In this document: one piece after another, positions 29,444 through 38,067 of the stretch
Position numbering within the stretch: position 1 is the stretch's first letter
Layout: each line of letters starts with the position of its first letter
Assembly: GCA_007693595.1 (NCBI GenBank)
Contig: REDI01000039.1
Coordinates: 62,001 to 126,000 of the forward strand
Source of the DNA: Deltaproteobacteria bacterium
GTDB lineage: Bacteria; Myxococcota_A; UBA796; GCA-2862545
Direction of reading: 5' to 3'
Length of the DNA stretch: 64,000 nucleotides
Notes under the pieces: model-generated
Databases searched by the model: none
What the model was told of the DNA's origin: nothing
Seen by the model: only the letters and a program-made list of their open reading frames with translations
Position numbers and translations under genes: made by a program

Positions 29444-30023
29444 GCTGGCCCGTCGCCGCCGAGGTCGAGACATCTGGATCTCTCGTGCCCACCTCTGGGC
29501 GATTGGAGCAGCCTTCGTCTTGGTCGGCGCGGTCGGCTTTGTGACGGGTCTGTGGGCCGGGGGAGGCCAGGGTGGAGCCTCGGTGACCCGGGCTGCGCAC
29601 GCGAGCGATGCCTCGCTGGTCGACCTGCTTGCGCGGGTCGATCGCCAGGTGGTCGCAGATGATGGGGTCGGAACACTGACGTTTCCCGATGCGCTCACGG
29701 GCATCGGCCCGGAGCCCGCGGTCCCGCTCCTCGAGCCGGCCGATGCTGAGCCTGCCCTGGTCGAAGGCTCGCTAGAGGTGTCGCCACCCCTCGATCTCAT
29801 CGTGAAGATCCGTGAGGCCGAGGAAGAGCCCGGGGTCCTCGCTACGCTGCGAGAGCTGTCTTGGGCCCCCGAACCTGTCGAGGGGGGGCTGCGGGTCGCC
29901 TTCGCCCTGGATCGCGCCGACGCCTTGGAGCTGCGCGACGAGCTGGCCAACGAGCTCGAGCAGGCTGGGATCACCGCGTCGATCGAGCTTCGGATCGCTC
30001 AGAGTGGGCCTGACGGACTGTAG
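29436..30023 (+). CDS. Single-pass membrane protein of unknown function
   Basis: Short basic cytoplasmic end (RRRRGRDIW), one membrane helix (about residues 18-40, HLWAIGAAFVLVGAVGFVTGLWAGG), then an acidic extracytoplasmic region. The last 70 residues (LDLIVKIREAEEEPGVLATLRELSW, LRVAFALDRADALELRDELANELEQAG) have the beta-alpha spacing of a SPOR-like fold, but the match is weak. It overlaps DUF503 by 8 bases; GGGAGGG precedes ATG 29436. Unidentified. Confidence 0.6.
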   Translation: MSELARRRRGRDIWISRAHLWAIGAAFVLVGAVGFVTGLWAGGGQGGASVTRAAHASDASLVDLLARVDRQVVADDGVGTLTFPDALTGIGPEPAVPLLEPADAEPALVEGSLEVSPPLDLIVKIREAEEEPGVLATLRELSWAPEPVEGGLRVAFALDRADALELRDELANELEQAGITASIELRIAQSGPDGL

Positions 30024-30201
30024 GGGCCTTTCGGGCTATCTCCCTTCGCTTCGCGCGCCGGATCCAGACCCGACGAGTGTTCCCGACGAGGCCTCTCTCG
30101 GCCGTGCACTTGAAGGCTGCGGAAACGAGAGGAGGGTAGTGGGGGCGCGGACGCGGGAGGCGATAGGGGGCCGTCGTGGTCATCGAGAGGGAGGGCCGAG
30201 A

Positions 30202-31242
30202 GTGCAGCCGTCTAGGTCGGGAGCTGACAGGGCGTCAGGGGTAGGGGTCATCGAACCTTTCTGGGCGGGAGCTCGACGGTTCGCCCGAGGGGCGGAGCTG
30301 GGGCTGCTCGCGGCTCGCTTAGGGGGCCGAGAGCAGGTCGCTCGGGCGGCGCTACCCGATCTCCTCGCGGTGGGGGTCCCCAAGGGCAGGGCCGAGGCGT
30401 GGCTCGGCGAGGGCGAGGCGCGAACGCTCGGCACTCCATTGACATGGTCTGATCCTCGCTATCCACCGGCGCTGCGGCCGGTGCCCGACCCACCGGCTGT
30501 GCTCTGCGTCGAGGGGGACCCAGGACTGCTGCGGTCCTCGGCCGTCGCGGTGGTAGGAACCCGGACCTGCACGCCTTATGGGGCGGCTGTCGCGCGGCAC
30601 TTGGGTCAGGCTCTCTCGGCTCGCGGGATCGTCGTGGTGTCGGGCCTGGCCCGCGGGATCGACACCCATGCGCACCGGGCTGCGCTCCGAGCCGGCCAGA
30701 CCCTTGCGGTGCTCGGGCATGGGCTGGCGACCACGGCGCCCCCTTCCAACCGCCCCCTTCGCCGCAGTATCGTTGAAGCAGGCGGCGCGATTGTGAGCGC
30801 CTACCCCGATGATCTCAGCCCCGCTCGGTGGACCTTCCCTCAGCGAAACGCATGGATCGCCGGGCTGAGCCAAGCGGTCGTTGTCGTCGAGGCACCGCTC
30901 CGAAGCGGAGCTTTGATCACGGCGACCGAGTCGGCTGCGATCGGCCGCGAGGTCTGGGCCGTGCCTGGGCGGCTGGGCGAGCCAAGCTCGGCGGGCTGTC
31001 TGCGACTGCTGGCCGATGGGGCCCAGGTGGTGGACGACGTCGAGTCCTTCGCGGATCGCTTCGGGTCGCGTCAAGCGGAGCTGGGCGACCCCGTCCTCTT
31101 CGCGCTGCGCGATGGCCCGACGGCCCAGGCCCTCGCCGAGCGGCTCGAGCTCCCCGTCGCGACGGTCCTCGCCCGACTCGCAGCGCTCGAAGTCGAGGGG
31201 CGGGTCGTCCGGCTGTCGGGACATCGGTTTGGCTTGGCCTGA
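30202..31242 (+). CDS. dprA: DNA processing protein DprA (Smf)
   Basis: Rossmann-fold protein that loads RecA on incoming single-stranded DNA in transformation. It shows SSAVAVVGTRTCTPYG, VVSGLARGIDTHAHRAAL, AVLGHGL, FPQRNAWIAGLSQAVVVVEAPLRSGALITA, EVWAVPG and GCLRLLADGA. The C-terminal DprA winged-helix (VLARLAALEVEGRVVRL) and an N-terminal SAM-like region are present. GTG 30202 has GAGGGAGG upstream and gives 346 residues; the frame is open further upstream over the end of the previous gene. Suggests natural competence or a general RecA-loading role. Confidence 0.9.
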   Translation: MQPSRSGADRASGVGVIEPFWAGARRFARGAELGLLAARLGGREQVARAALPDLLAVGVPKGRAEAWLGEGEARTLGTPLTWSDPRYPPALRPVPDPPAVLCVEGDPGLLRSSAVAVVGTRTCTPYGAAVARHLGQALSARGIVVVSGLARGIDTHAHRAALRAGQTLAVLGHGLATTAPPSNRPLRRSIVEAGGAIVSAYPDDLSPARWTFPQRNAWIAGLSQAVVVVEAPLRSGALITATESAAIGREVWAVPGRLGEPSSAGCLRLLADGAQVVDDVESFADRFGSRQAELGDPVLFALRDGPTAQALAERLELPVATVLARLAALEVEGRVVRLSGHRFGLA

Positions 31243-31314
31243 GACGATCCACTTCGCGATGCCTCGGGAGCGCCCCGCACATGCTATGTTCTCGTCATCT
31301 TCTCGGAGTGCTTC

Positions 31315-31584
31315 ATGATCCCACCCCTTCGCGCAAGGTTGTCCGGGCCCGCCTTTCGCTTCGCGATGTTGCTGCGTGACTTCGGGCACCTCGACGAACA
31401 GGGGCTCTCCCAGCTCCTCCTGGCCGTCCCCGAAGAGCGACCCCTCGACGATGGAGCGGAGCCAGTTCTCGGTGTCCTCGAGGTCCGTCGCGCAGCGGCC
31501 AAGCTCCTCTTTGAGCGCAGCGCCTCCGAGGCCGACCAAGGCCGCACCCCCCTGAACGAAGACTGGCCCCTGCTGTTCAGCTGA
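31315..31584 (+). CDS. Small protein of unknown function between dprA and xer
   Basis: 89 residues: LSGPAFRFAMLLRDFGHLDEQGLSQLLLAVPEER followed by a helical segment (EPVLGVLEVRRAAAKLLFER). The position after dprA and the leucine-rich pattern recall Smg/DUF494, but it is about half the usual length, so this is only a suggestion. Its stop overlaps the ATG of the recombinase (TGATG), which supports it being real. Confidence 0.5.
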   Translation: MIPPLRARLSGPAFRFAMLLRDFGHLDEQGLSQLLLAVPEERPLDDGAEPVLGVLEVRRAAAKLLFERSASEADQGRTPLNEDWPLLFS

Positions 31585-32450
31585 TGGAACCCTCGGCGCT
31601 CCTTTTGGCCTACCGCGACCACCTTCGGGCGGAGCGGGGTGCATCGCAGCATACCGAGCGGGCCTACCTCCACACCCTCCGGCGTCTTCAAGCCTGGCTC
31701 ATGGATCGTGAGCTCTCGGTGGTCCATGCCACCCCGGTCCACCTGCGGAGCTTCCTGCTCTCGGTGAGTGAGGGCAACCAGTCCGCGACGTTGGCTCGAC
31801 ATATCTCGGCGCTACGAACCTTCTATCTGTGGCTGGTGCGCGAAGGCGTGATCGCCTCCAGCCCAGCCGAGGGCCTCCGGACTCCCCGCATCGGGCGTCA
31901 CCTGCCCCATGTTCCCTCGACCTCGGCTTGCGATACCCTGTTTGAACAGCCGGCATCGGCCCGCGATCGGGCCCTCGTCGAGCTCCTCTATGGCGCGGGC
32001 CTTCGCGTCTCGGAGGCGGCGGCGTTGAGCTGGGAGGATCTCGATCTGAAGCGGGGGCTGGTCCACGTCCGCGAGGGTAAGGGGGGAAAGCCGCGCCAGG
32101 TTCCGCTTACGCCGCCGGCGGTCCAGGCGCTTCGGGCGCTGAGCGAGGGCCGAGCGACGGGGGCGGTCTTTCGCAACCGCAGGGGAGGGCGGCTGACCGA
32201 TCGCTCCATGCGGCGGATCGTCCGCAAGCTGGGGCTGAAGGCCGGGGTAGGCGGACTTCATCCCCACGCCTTTCGCCACGCTTTTGCGACCCACCTGCTG
32301 GATGGAGGGGCCGACCTTCGGGCCGTGCAAGAGATGCTGGGCCATCGCAGCCTCAGTACCACCCAGCGCTACACCCATGTGAGCGTGCGCTCCTTGCGCG
32401 CCACGCACCGCAAGGCGCACCCACACGGGCGGGCGCGCGACGAGGACTGA
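31584..32450 (+). CDS. Xer-type tyrosine recombinase
   Basis: Site-specific recombinase with an N-terminal SAM-like core-binding domain (about 1-90) and a catalytic domain carrying the full set R141 (GLRVSE), K166 (GKGGK), H228 and R231 (HAFRHAFATHLL), H254 (LGHRSL) and Y263 (RYTHV). The 288-residue length and the location next to dprA fit a chromosomal XerC or XerD acting at dif to resolve dimers. XerC versus XerD cannot be decided from this alone. No flanking att-like repeats or phage genes suggest an integrase. Confidence 0.88.
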   Translation: MEPSALLLAYRDHLRAERGASQHTERAYLHTLRRLQAWLMDRELSVVHATPVHLRSFLLSVSEGNQSATLARHISALRTFYLWLVREGVIASSPAEGLRTPRIGRHLPHVPSTSACDTLFEQPASARDRALVELLYGAGLRVSEAAALSWEDLDLKRGLVHVREGKGGKPRQVPLTPPAVQALRALSEGRATGAVFRNRRGGRLTDRSMRRIVRKLGLKAGVGGLHPHAFRHAFATHLLDGGADLRAVQEMLGHRSLSTTQRYTHVSVRSLRATHRKAHPHGRARDED

Positions 32451-32550
32451 GTCCTTTGCTGACGCTGAACGGACAGATGCGATCTTCCGGTCGCTCCTGC
32501 GGGGCGTCCCTGAGCGATGGGCGTTACCCCTGCCGCGGTGCTCCCGATGA

Positions 32551-33858
<1,308 letters not shown>

Positions 33859-33919
33859 AACGCGTTGCCCTCCGACTCGCCTCGCCAACAGGGGCGGGAT
33901 CTGGTAAGGGACCCTCTTC

Positions 33920-33992
33920 GGGCCGCTAGCTCAGTTGGAAGAGCACCGGACTTTTAATCCGATGGTCACAGGTTCGAGCCCTGTGCGGCCTA
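33920..33992 (+). tRNA. tRNA-Lys (UUU)
   Basis: Full cloverleaf: acceptor GGGCCGC/GCGGCCT with a G-U first pair, D-arm GCTC...GAGC, anticodon loop CTTTTAA with TTT, T-arm ACAGG-TTCGAGC-CCTGT, discriminator A. CCA is not encoded. Confidence 0.95.
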
Positions 33993-34215
33993 CTCTCTAC
34001 TCCTTGCGCCATTTGCGTGGTGTTCGGTCTCGACTCCGTGATCGAGCAGAACCAAGGCCTATTGCTCCGTCAGGCCGGTGGAGGAGCGCAGGGTCCGCCG
34101 GGAAGGCGTCGATACCGTGCAACGCCGATCCTCTGAAGCGTCTTGGGACGACTCTTGGCCGGACCGTGCGCCGAACCCCACCCGAAAGCGACGGATTACG
34201 ACCCGCTAGACACGA

Positions 34216-34253
34216 AACCCGGCAAGCCTGAGCCTGCCGGGTTCGTTGTTTTT
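34216..34253 (+). terminator. Intrinsic terminator
   Basis: Perfect 9-bp stem AACCCGGCA/TGCCGGGTT (34216-34224, 34235-34243) with a ten-base loop, followed by CGTTGTTTTT. It would end plus-strand transcription from the tRNA-Lys side before the minus-strand tRNA-Glu. Confidence 0.7.
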
Positions 34254-34273
34254 AGCTTGATTCTCGAAGAGAA

Positions 34274-34348
34274 TGACCCCAACGGGATTCGAACCCGTGT
34301 TGCTGGAATGAAAATCCAGAGTCCTGGACCTGACTAGACGATGGGGTC
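34274..34348 (-). tRNA. tRNA-Glu (UUC)
   Basis: On the minus strand: acceptor GACCCCA/TGGGGTC, anticodon stem-loop with TTTTCAT containing TTC, T-arm with GGTTCGAATCC, discriminator A. CCA not encoded. 75 bases. Confidence 0.95.
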
Positions 34349-34423
34349 GGGGCTCGGATCGGGGCAGGGCCCCCCCTTGAGCACCAGGTGTCTAACCACA
34401 CCTCATCGGGCCGGCCACCCCCG

Positions 34424-34440
34424 AGGTGGCGATCGGGGGG
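34424..34440 (-). terminator. Hairpin at the end of the caspase operon
   Basis: GCCACC/GGTGGC with a 5-base loop lies three bases after the minus-strand stop codon at 34444. There is no T-run, so it may stabilise the transcript end or act as a factor-dependent terminator. A second stem (AGGTGT/ACACCT, 34386-34403) follows. Confidence 0.4.
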
Positions 34441-34443
34441 GGC

Positions 34444-35658
34444 TCAGAACTCGGGAGAGTGCTCGGGAGCAGGCTCGACCAGGATGTACTTGAGCATCTC
34501 GTCGGTGGCTGCGACGGGAGCGCTCATGCCGTCAAAGCCGAGGTGTCTGAGCTTGCGTCGGACGTAGACCGAGGCCTCTTGCAAGGTGACTTTGCCGTCC
34601 CGAACGCCGTCGATCTCGCCGTCGGCCCAACCGCGGAGCGCGCCTAGGACCAAGAAGGTAAAGGCGCCGTGCCGTTGGGCCTGAAGGGGCATCGCGACCT
34701 CTCCTGGGCCGGTGCTCGACCACTCGATGATCGAGTTGGATCGTATCGAGGAGCTGGGGATGAGGAAGCGGGCCCCCTCGACCAGTGGAGCTCCATCGCG
34801 GCCGGTGCCGGTAAAGCAGGTGTCGAGGACGGCGATCGCCTTGGACGAGTTTCCTCGAGCTTGCCGGATGAGCCCTTCGACGGGTGTGCCTCGAGAGCCG
34901 AGCGAGACGGCGTCGGGGCGTAGGTCATCGCCCAAGAGGAGCCGCTCTCGGGTGACGGGGTGAGAGGCGCCGTGGCCCGCGAAGTAGAACCAGAGCGTTC
35001 CGCCGGACTTCGTACGCTCGGCGACCCGCTTGGCCGCCTCGCGCATGGCCTCGACGCTGCCCGAGGTGACGACCTCGATCCGGTGGTCGGGTACGCCTAT
35101 GGTGTAGCGGAGGTGGTCGGCGAAGGCTTGCGCGTCGCGCATCGCGAAGGGGACGTCGGTGGCGAAGGGGTAGCGCTCCAGCCCGATGACCAAGGCGGCG
35201 TCGAGGGAGCGCTCAGCGCCGGTACGAAGGGGCTCTTCGAGGGATGGTAGCGACGGTCCGTTGGTCGGGCCCGAGGTGTTCGGAGTCCGGGCGAACCAGT
35301 CTGGGATGTCCGGGCTGCCCTTGTCGCAGCCTGGATAGGCTGGATCGACATCGCAGAGCTGGCGTCGGGCGATCGGAGCCCAGTGGGAGTTGGAGGGTGC
35401 CCCGCTCAGGTAGCCTTCGAGGGCGGGGCGGGTGTTCTCACGGGCCGCAAGCTCGAACGCGCACCGATCAAGGAGCTGAGGAAGTTGGATGGTGTCGCGG
35501 GCGGAGTGCGGGCGACGGAAGGTTGCGCGGGCCAACTCGCAACCCCGGTCGATGGCCCCTGAGTCGAAGGCGCGTGCCGCACCGCCGACGGAACCGCTCC
35601 GAGCGCCGCCGCATGCCATCAGGAACAGGAGCGAGACGATCGCGAAGACGTTTCTCAT
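34444..35658 (-). CDS. Caspase-like (peptidase C14) lipoprotein
   Basis: Envelope-anchored cysteine peptidase of the caspase/metacaspase clan. MRNVFAIVSLLFLMAC16 is a typical lipoprotein signal with lipobox. Residues about 25-125 are a helical Cys-rich region. From about 150 a caspase p20-like domain begins: ALVIGLERYPFATDVPFAMRDAQAFADHL, catalytic His in WFYFAGHG (H229) and catalytic Cys in VLDTC281FTG, followed by a p10-like part (FTFLVLGALRGWADGEIDG). Both catalytic residues are intact, so it is probably active, likely cleaving after basic residues as orthocaspases do (inference). It is the second gene of an operon, overlapping the upstream gene by ATGA. A surface or periplasmic caspase-like lipoprotein is unusual. 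Confidence 0.86.
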   Translation of the reverse strand: MRNVFAIVSLLFLMACGGARSGSVGGAARAFDSGAIDRGCELARATFRRPHSARDTIQLPQLLDRCAFELAARENTRPALEGYLSGAPSNSHWAPIARRQLCDVDPAYPGCDKGSPDIPDWFARTPNTSGPTNGPSLPSLEEPLRTGAERSLDAALVIGLERYPFATDVPFAMRDAQAFADHLRYTIGVPDHRIEVVTSGSVEAMREAAKRVAERTKSGGTLWFYFAGHGASHPVTRERLLLGDDLRPDAVSLGSRGTPVEGLIRQARGNSSKAIAVLDTCFTGTGRDGAPLVEGARFLIPSSSIRSNSIIEWSSTGPGEVAMPLQAQRHGAFTFLVLGALRGWADGEIDGVRDGKVTLQEASVYVRRKLRHLGFDGMSAPVAATDEMLKYILVEPAPEHSPEF

Positions 35659-36905
35659 CGGATCCTCCGGGCGCGCATCCAGCCGCGCATGCCATCGGGA
35701 AGTTGAACCTCGACAAAGCCGTTATCTGTACGGATCCGCCGGACGTGAATACGCCCCGGAACGGTGAGAAGCACGGCGCTCTGGCCCGAGGGAGACTCGA
35801 ACACCGGATTACGGCGGTTTCGTCCGCCCTTGGTCCTGGCTGGGCTGCCCATGACCTCGGACTCGGCGGCCCGCGAGGCCCGTCGAATGAGCTGATCGAG
35901 CTCAGGTCGCACGACGGGCTTCACCGACAGACCGTAGGCCTGCTCCAGGATCTGGTGGTGACGCAGGGTGGTCTGGGCTCGCGCTGCGGCATCGGTGAAG
36001 GTGGAGTTGTTACCCAGGCGATCGGCGAGCTTGAAGACGACCTGGGCCTGTTCTGGGCGACCGTCGAGCTCGAGCGCCAACCCGAGGGTGTACATGACGC
36101 GGGGGTTGTAGGGGTCGACCTTCTTGACGTTGAGCAGCTTCGTGACGGCAGCGGTGGGGTTTCGGTCGACTTGCCGCATAATGGGTCGAACCACCCGGTC
36201 GAGCTCAATCTCATACTCGAACCGGCGCCAATGGGGCATGAAGTCGCGAACTAGAATGTCCGCGAAGCGCTCGAAGCGTCGGGACGAGATGGCTTCGGCA
36301 GGCGCGAGGCTCGAGATGCTCTGACGCTGCCAGGGGATGTCGCAGGCTGCCGGTTGGTCGGTCTGGGAGAGGCGACGGCTGAAGAGCAACGTGCCCTGGG
36401 CGTCGAAGACGCGCATGTCGGCCCCGACCTCGACTTCACGACGGATGCATGGGACGGTCACTTCTTTGGTGACGGTCTCGCCGTCATCTCCCTTGACGGA
36501 ACGGTTCACGGTACGCTCGTAGGGTACATCGGTCGAGCGTACGACCTGAGCCTGGATCTCGACGACCCCTTGGGCCTCGTTCCGCTCGGCGAGGCTTCGG
36601 ATCCGATCGGTGGTCAAGATGTTGCGTGAGCGGTGACGTTCCAGCTCCGCGATTCGGGTATCGATCCCGGGGGAAGCGTTGGGGATCCGGTTGTCGAAGC
36701 CCAGGTTGCGTCGTGTGCGGTCTCCGACGGAGTCTGCAACGGACAGAGAGGTTCCACCCCCGACATCGACGATGAGGACCTTCTTGAGTCCAGGGATGAC
36801 CGCCTCGGGCGCGACGGCCCGCTGGGCAGGTTCAGCGTTGGCGCTTGTGAAGGCGCCAATCATGATCAAAGTAGCGCAGAGAAGAGGGATGGTGCGACCT
36901 ATCAT
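35655..36905 (-). CDS. Secreted LpoB/CsgG-like, TPR and SH3-domain protein
   Basis: Signal peptide MIGRTIPLLCATLIMIGAFTSANA, then an alpha/beta region (KVLIVDVGGGT, RIAELERHRSRNILTTDRIRSLAERNEAQGVVEIQAQVV) whose spacing recalls the LpoB/CsgG fold. Next comes a TPR-like pair (VDPYNPRVMYTLGLALELDGRPEQAQVVFKLADRLG) and a C-terminal SH3b-like segment (LLTVPGRIHVRRIRTDNGFVEVQLPDGMRGWMRARRI). The domain calls are by pattern only. It is the first gene of the pair with the caspase-like lipoprotein, so it may be a partner, substrate or regulator. No similar gene pair is known to me. Confidence 0.65.
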   Translation of the reverse strand: MIGRTIPLLCATLIMIGAFTSANAEPAQRAVAPEAVIPGLKKVLIVDVGGGTSLSVADSVGDRTRRNLGFDNRIPNASPGIDTRIAELERHRSRNILTTDRIRSLAERNEAQGVVEIQAQVVRSTDVPYERTVNRSVKGDDGETVTKEVTVPCIRREVEVGADMRVFDAQGTLLFSRRLSQTDQPAACDIPWQRQSISSLAPAEAISSRRFERFADILVRDFMPHWRRFEYEIELDRVVRPIMRQVDRNPTAAVTKLLNVKKVDPYNPRVMYTLGLALELDGRPEQAQVVFKLADRLGNNSTFTDAAARAQTTLRHHQILEQAYGLSVKPVVRPELDQLIRRASRAAESEVMGSPARTKGGRNRRNPVFESPSGQSAVLLTVPGRIHVRRIRTDNGFVEVQLPDGMRGWMRARRIR

Positions 36906-37197
36906 CGTAGGGACTCCAAGAGGTCGGGACGAACCGTAAGGTTGGCAACCAACAGGACTTCAGGTCGATAGCCCGGCAGAGGCCGCCCGTGCTACATCCG
37001 GCAAGATCGAGAAGCTCGACCAGGGGAGGCAGCGTGGACGTGCGAGGCGGTAGGATATTCGATCTGGGTCGCGTCTTGGGCGATCCGAGCACGGCGGTTG
37101 GTCGACTTAGCCTGAGATGTCGAGGGACGGGGGCGAATGGCGTGACGCCGAAGTACGCTGCCGCCAGCTAAGCTGCCGCTCCCCGCTTCCTGTCGAG

Positions 37198-38034
37198 GTG
37201 CTCATCTCCCTCATCCCGTCTATCCGCCGTCGCATCCCGCTCCTCCTTGGGACGCTCCTGGCCCTCTACGCCGCGCCGGCCATCGTGCTCTGGCTTGGGC
37301 AGGACTACCTCCTCTTTCCAGCTCCGGGCCTCACCGTCGAGGCGCTCGACGAGCAGGCGGAGAAGCATGGGGCCACGCCGATCTGGCTTCGGGCCGACGA
37401 TGGGATCTCCCTGTATGGCTGGCACATCGGGCAAGGTGGATCAAAGTTGGTCCTCTACTTTCACGGAAATGGATCCAGCCCCTTCGAGGCGGCTGGGATC
37501 GCTGCTCTGGTCGCGCCGCTCGGCTACGATGTCCTCTCTCCCTCCTATCGGGGCTATTCCCCGAGCGAAGGGCGGCCTTCGGAGGCAGGCCTCATCGAGG
37601 ATGCGCGCACCGCCTGGCGCTACGCCACGACAGAACTAGGCTTTCAGCCAGAACAGATCGTCCTCCACGGCCGGAGCCTGGGCGGAGGCGTGGCGACGGC
37701 GCTGGCGGCCGAGGTCGAGCCTCGCGCCCTCGTCTTGGAGTGTACCTTCGCCTCGGTCCGAGACGTGGCTCAGCGTCAGTACCCGATCTATCCTGTCAGG
37801 TTTCTCCTTCGACACCCCTTCGACAGCGAGGCGCGTGCAGCGGAGGTCGGCGCGCCGGTGCTCATCGCGCACGGAGACCGTGACGAGGTCGTGCCCGTGA
37901 CCCAAGGTCGACGCTTGGCCGAGTCCTTTGCTCAGGTGACCTACCTAGAGGTGCCCGGGCAGGGCCATGGTGGACCGCTCCTCCGGGGCCGTGGACCCGC
38001 CCAAGAGGCCTGGCTCCGGCTCCTCTCGGACTGA
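37198..38034 (+). CDS. Membrane-anchored alpha/beta hydrolase
   Basis: N-terminal membrane helix (about residues 12-30, LLLGTLLALYAAPAIVLWLG), then the alpha/beta-hydrolase core: LYFHGNGSSP (oxyanion loop), PSYRGYSPSEGRPSE, the nucleophile elbow HGRSLGGGVAT, a late acid in LIAHGDRDEVVP and the catalytic His in PGQGHGG. It resembles the BEM46/YfhR group of serine hydrolases; the substrate is unknown. The frame is open from ATG 37117, but GTG 37198 puts the membrane helix at the usual place; neither start has a strong ribosome-binding site. Convergent with the TonB receptor gene, 33 bases apart. Confidence 0.78.
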   Translation: MLISLIPSIRRRIPLLLGTLLALYAAPAIVLWLGQDYLLFPAPGLTVEALDEQAEKHGATPIWLRADDGISLYGWHIGQGGSKLVLYFHGNGSSPFEAAGIAALVAPLGYDVLSPSYRGYSPSEGRPSEAGLIEDARTAWRYATTELGFQPEQIVLHGRSLGGGVATALAAEVEPRALVLECTFASVRDVAQRQYPIYPVRFLLRHPFDSEARAAEVGAPVLIAHGDRDEVVPVTQGRRLAESFAQVTYLEVPGQGHGGPLLRGRGPAQEAWLRLLSD

Positions 38035-38067
38035 AGCGGAGGGTCTCGCTGTCGGCGACGGGTTCCA

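Noticed and set aside
31315-31584. Assignment of the small protein after dprA as Smg/DUF494
   Set aside because: Only position and a helical pattern support it; length is about half that expected, so the gene is left unnamed.
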